DNA from: Mycobacterium sp. SVM_VP21
GTDB lineage: Bacteria > Actinomycetota > Actinomycetes > Mycobacteriales > Mycobacteriaceae
NCBI GenBank assembly: GCA_024758765.1
Contig: CP101406.1
Coordinates: 4,712,001 to 4,776,000 of the forward strand
Direction: 5' to 3'
Length of the DNA stretch: 64,000 bases
This document shows, in pieces, positions 62,897 to 64,000 of the stretch; within the stretch, counting starts at the first letter, position 1, and the number at the start of each line of letters is the position of its first letter. The notes beneath the pieces are model-generated. The model was not told the DNA's origin. It worked only from the letters and a program-made list of their open reading frames with translations, and searched no databases. The position numbers and the translations under genes are program-made.

Positions 62897-64000
62897 ATGA
62901 GCCGACGCAATCGAGAGAAGCGGGCCGCCAAACACAAGAACCGGCGCCGGGCCACCCAAGGGCGCCCCGGCTTCGATCCGGGGCCGGACCGCGCCGCACT
63001 CCTCGAAGACCTCGTGATGGCATTGAGCGCGGCCGCGTCCTGTCACGCCGACGACATGCCGCGATGTGCCACCGAACTGCTCGCCGAGTACCGGGCGCTC
63101 GGGCATGAGCTCGACGTTGCGGCTGACCTGGCCGTGAATGAGGCCCTTGCCGCGGCATGGGAGCACGGCTGGCAACCGTCCGACGTGCACGAAATCGCTT
63201 CTCGCCGCCTGAAGCCGGCCGAGGTTCGTTACCTCGATGAGGCCATCGTCTTGGAGTCCCGGCGGTATGCGCCGGCGACCGTGCACCCCGAGTGGCGTGC
63301 CGAGATCGCTCGGACCGCCGCCGGCGTCGGTGCAAGTGCACCATCGCCGCAGATGTGGAGGTGGGCAACGTCAACGGGCGCCGGCCACCACGAAACCTTG
63401 ACCGTCGTCCTCAAACTTCTGAATCTTCTCGGTCGGATCCCCGCGCTGCAGGCGCTCCTGCCGCTGCCCGGCACATACCGGCATACCGCGACGGCGGTTA
63501 GCGATGCGGGCGGGAAGGCTCTGGGCAAGGTGCGCGCGTTGTTGGCCAAAGCCGAAGCCACTGAGTTCCCCGACGAGGCGGAGGCGCTGTCGGCCAAGGC
63601 CCAAGAACTGATGAGCAGGTACTCGCTGAACGAAGCGCTGGCCCAGCATGACCGTGGCAGCCCGGCCGCCGCGTCCGCGCGACGGATCTGGATCGACAAC
63701 CCGTACGCGACAGCCAAGGCGGCATTGGTGCAGGTGGTGTGCGGGTCCAACCGTTGTCGCGCGGTGTGGGCAGAGGGCCTGGGATTCGTCACGGTGATCG
63801 GCTGTGAAACCGACCTCAACCTGGTCGAGCTGCTCACCGCCTCGCTGCTCGTGCAAGCCAGCCGAGCGATGCTCAGCGCCGGACGCGGCGGCGGAGCGCA
63901 AGCTCGGTCCCGGTCCTTTCGCCAGTCGTTTCTCGTCGCCTATGCCCAGCGCATCGGTGAACGCCTCGACAGCGCGAGTGCATCGGCCACCGCAGAGGTC
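62897..64000 (+). CDS. DUF2786-containing protein, 3' end cut by window
   Basis: At least 368 codons from ATG 62897, still open at the window end. The first 20 residues are very basic (SRRNREKRAAKHKNRRRA). The part around residues 200-245 has the DUF2786 signature KVRALLAKAEATEFPDEAEALSAKAQELMSRYSL. The N-terminal half has helices with HELDVAADLAVNEALAAAWEHGW. DUF2786 proteins are widespread in actinobacteria and phages with no proven role. A nucleic-acid or metallopeptidase-like function has been suggested for related SprT-like proteins. It follows vapC by 52 bases, a common place for unlinked cargo genes. Confidence 0.85.
   Translation, partial: MSRRNREKRAAKHKNRRRATQGRPGFDPGPDRAALLEDLVMALSAAASCHADDMPRCATELLAEYRALGHELDVAADLAVNEALAAAWEHGWQPSDVHEIASRRLKPAEVRYLDEAIVLESRRYAPATVHPEWRAEIARTAAGVGASAPSPQMWRWATSTGAGHHETLTVVLKLLNLLGRIPALQALLPLPGTYRHTATAVSDAGGKALGKVRALLAKAEATEFPDEAEALSAKAQELMSRYSLNEALAQHDRGSPAAASARRIWIDNPYATAKAALVQVVCGSNRCRAVWAEGLGFVTVIGCETDLNLVELLTASLLVQASRAMLSAGRGGGAQARSRSFRQSFLVAYAQRIGERLDSASASATAEV

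Overview
The window comes from a high-GC actinobacterium, almost certainly a non-tuberculous Mycobacterium (sensu lato). The first 30.5 kb follows, gene for gene, the M. tuberculosis Rv0756c-Rv0778 block as I remember it: phoP-phoR, a HIT protein, adhB, an NTF2-like protein, ferredoxin, cyp51, an SDR, cyp123 and tetR on the minus strand; then aldA, SDR, 3-hydroxyisobutyrate-dehydrogenase-like and carboxymuconolactone-decarboxylase genes, purD, an esterase, tetR, purB and cyp126. Identifications rest on reading the translations and on remembered family sequences; no database search was possible.

Region 1 (1-30480) is this chromosomal backbone with local changes. A YceI-like gene lies where I recall Rv0760c. 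A CYP125-like P450, a FabG3-like steroid SDR and a DapB-fold oxidoreductase are added between adhB and the NTF2 gene, giving a ten-gene minus-strand run from tetR (13144) to adhB (3860), with translational overlaps at its upstream end. pntA-pntB, a TetR/hypothetical pair and a 590-residue secreted triple-repeat protein are also present. Two nearly identical palindromes (GGACACGTGTCC and GGACATGTGTCC) lie in the divergent tetR/aldA control region and look like the operators of this locus.

Region 2 (30481-38170) is accessory DNA starting immediately after cyp126. It contains a Ser/Thr kinase-SF1 helicase fusion overlapping by ATGA with a single-HKD phospholipase-D protein. This is the architecture described for the type I Mokosh anti-phage system. 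Diverging from it is an unrecognised 558-residue protein with a C-terminal membrane anchor, the best candidate here for an undescribed partner or effector.

Region 3 (38168-44340) holds a tetR, a DUF6188-like gene and an MmpL transporter, bracketed by a short imperfect direct repeat and followed by gene debris, including a frameshifted SnoaL-like gene.

Region 4 (44347-56214) is rich in redox and detoxification genes: an HxlR and a large LuxR-type regulator, a mycothiol-transferase-like protein, two zinc alcohol dehydrogenases, and a minus-strand operon of hydrolase, RclA/mercuric-reductase-like flavoprotein, isochorismatase-like hydrolase and DUF302 protein. Another hydrolase and a COG0523 GTPase with a variant metal motif follow.

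Region 5 (56273-64000) has a serine beta-lactamase-like exported protein, three paralogous exported PE-PPE-domain hydrolases, an ArsR-SRPBCC pair, a VapBC toxin-antitoxin pair and a DUF2786 gene cut by the window end. I saw no rRNA, tRNA, CRISPR array or intact transposase gene.
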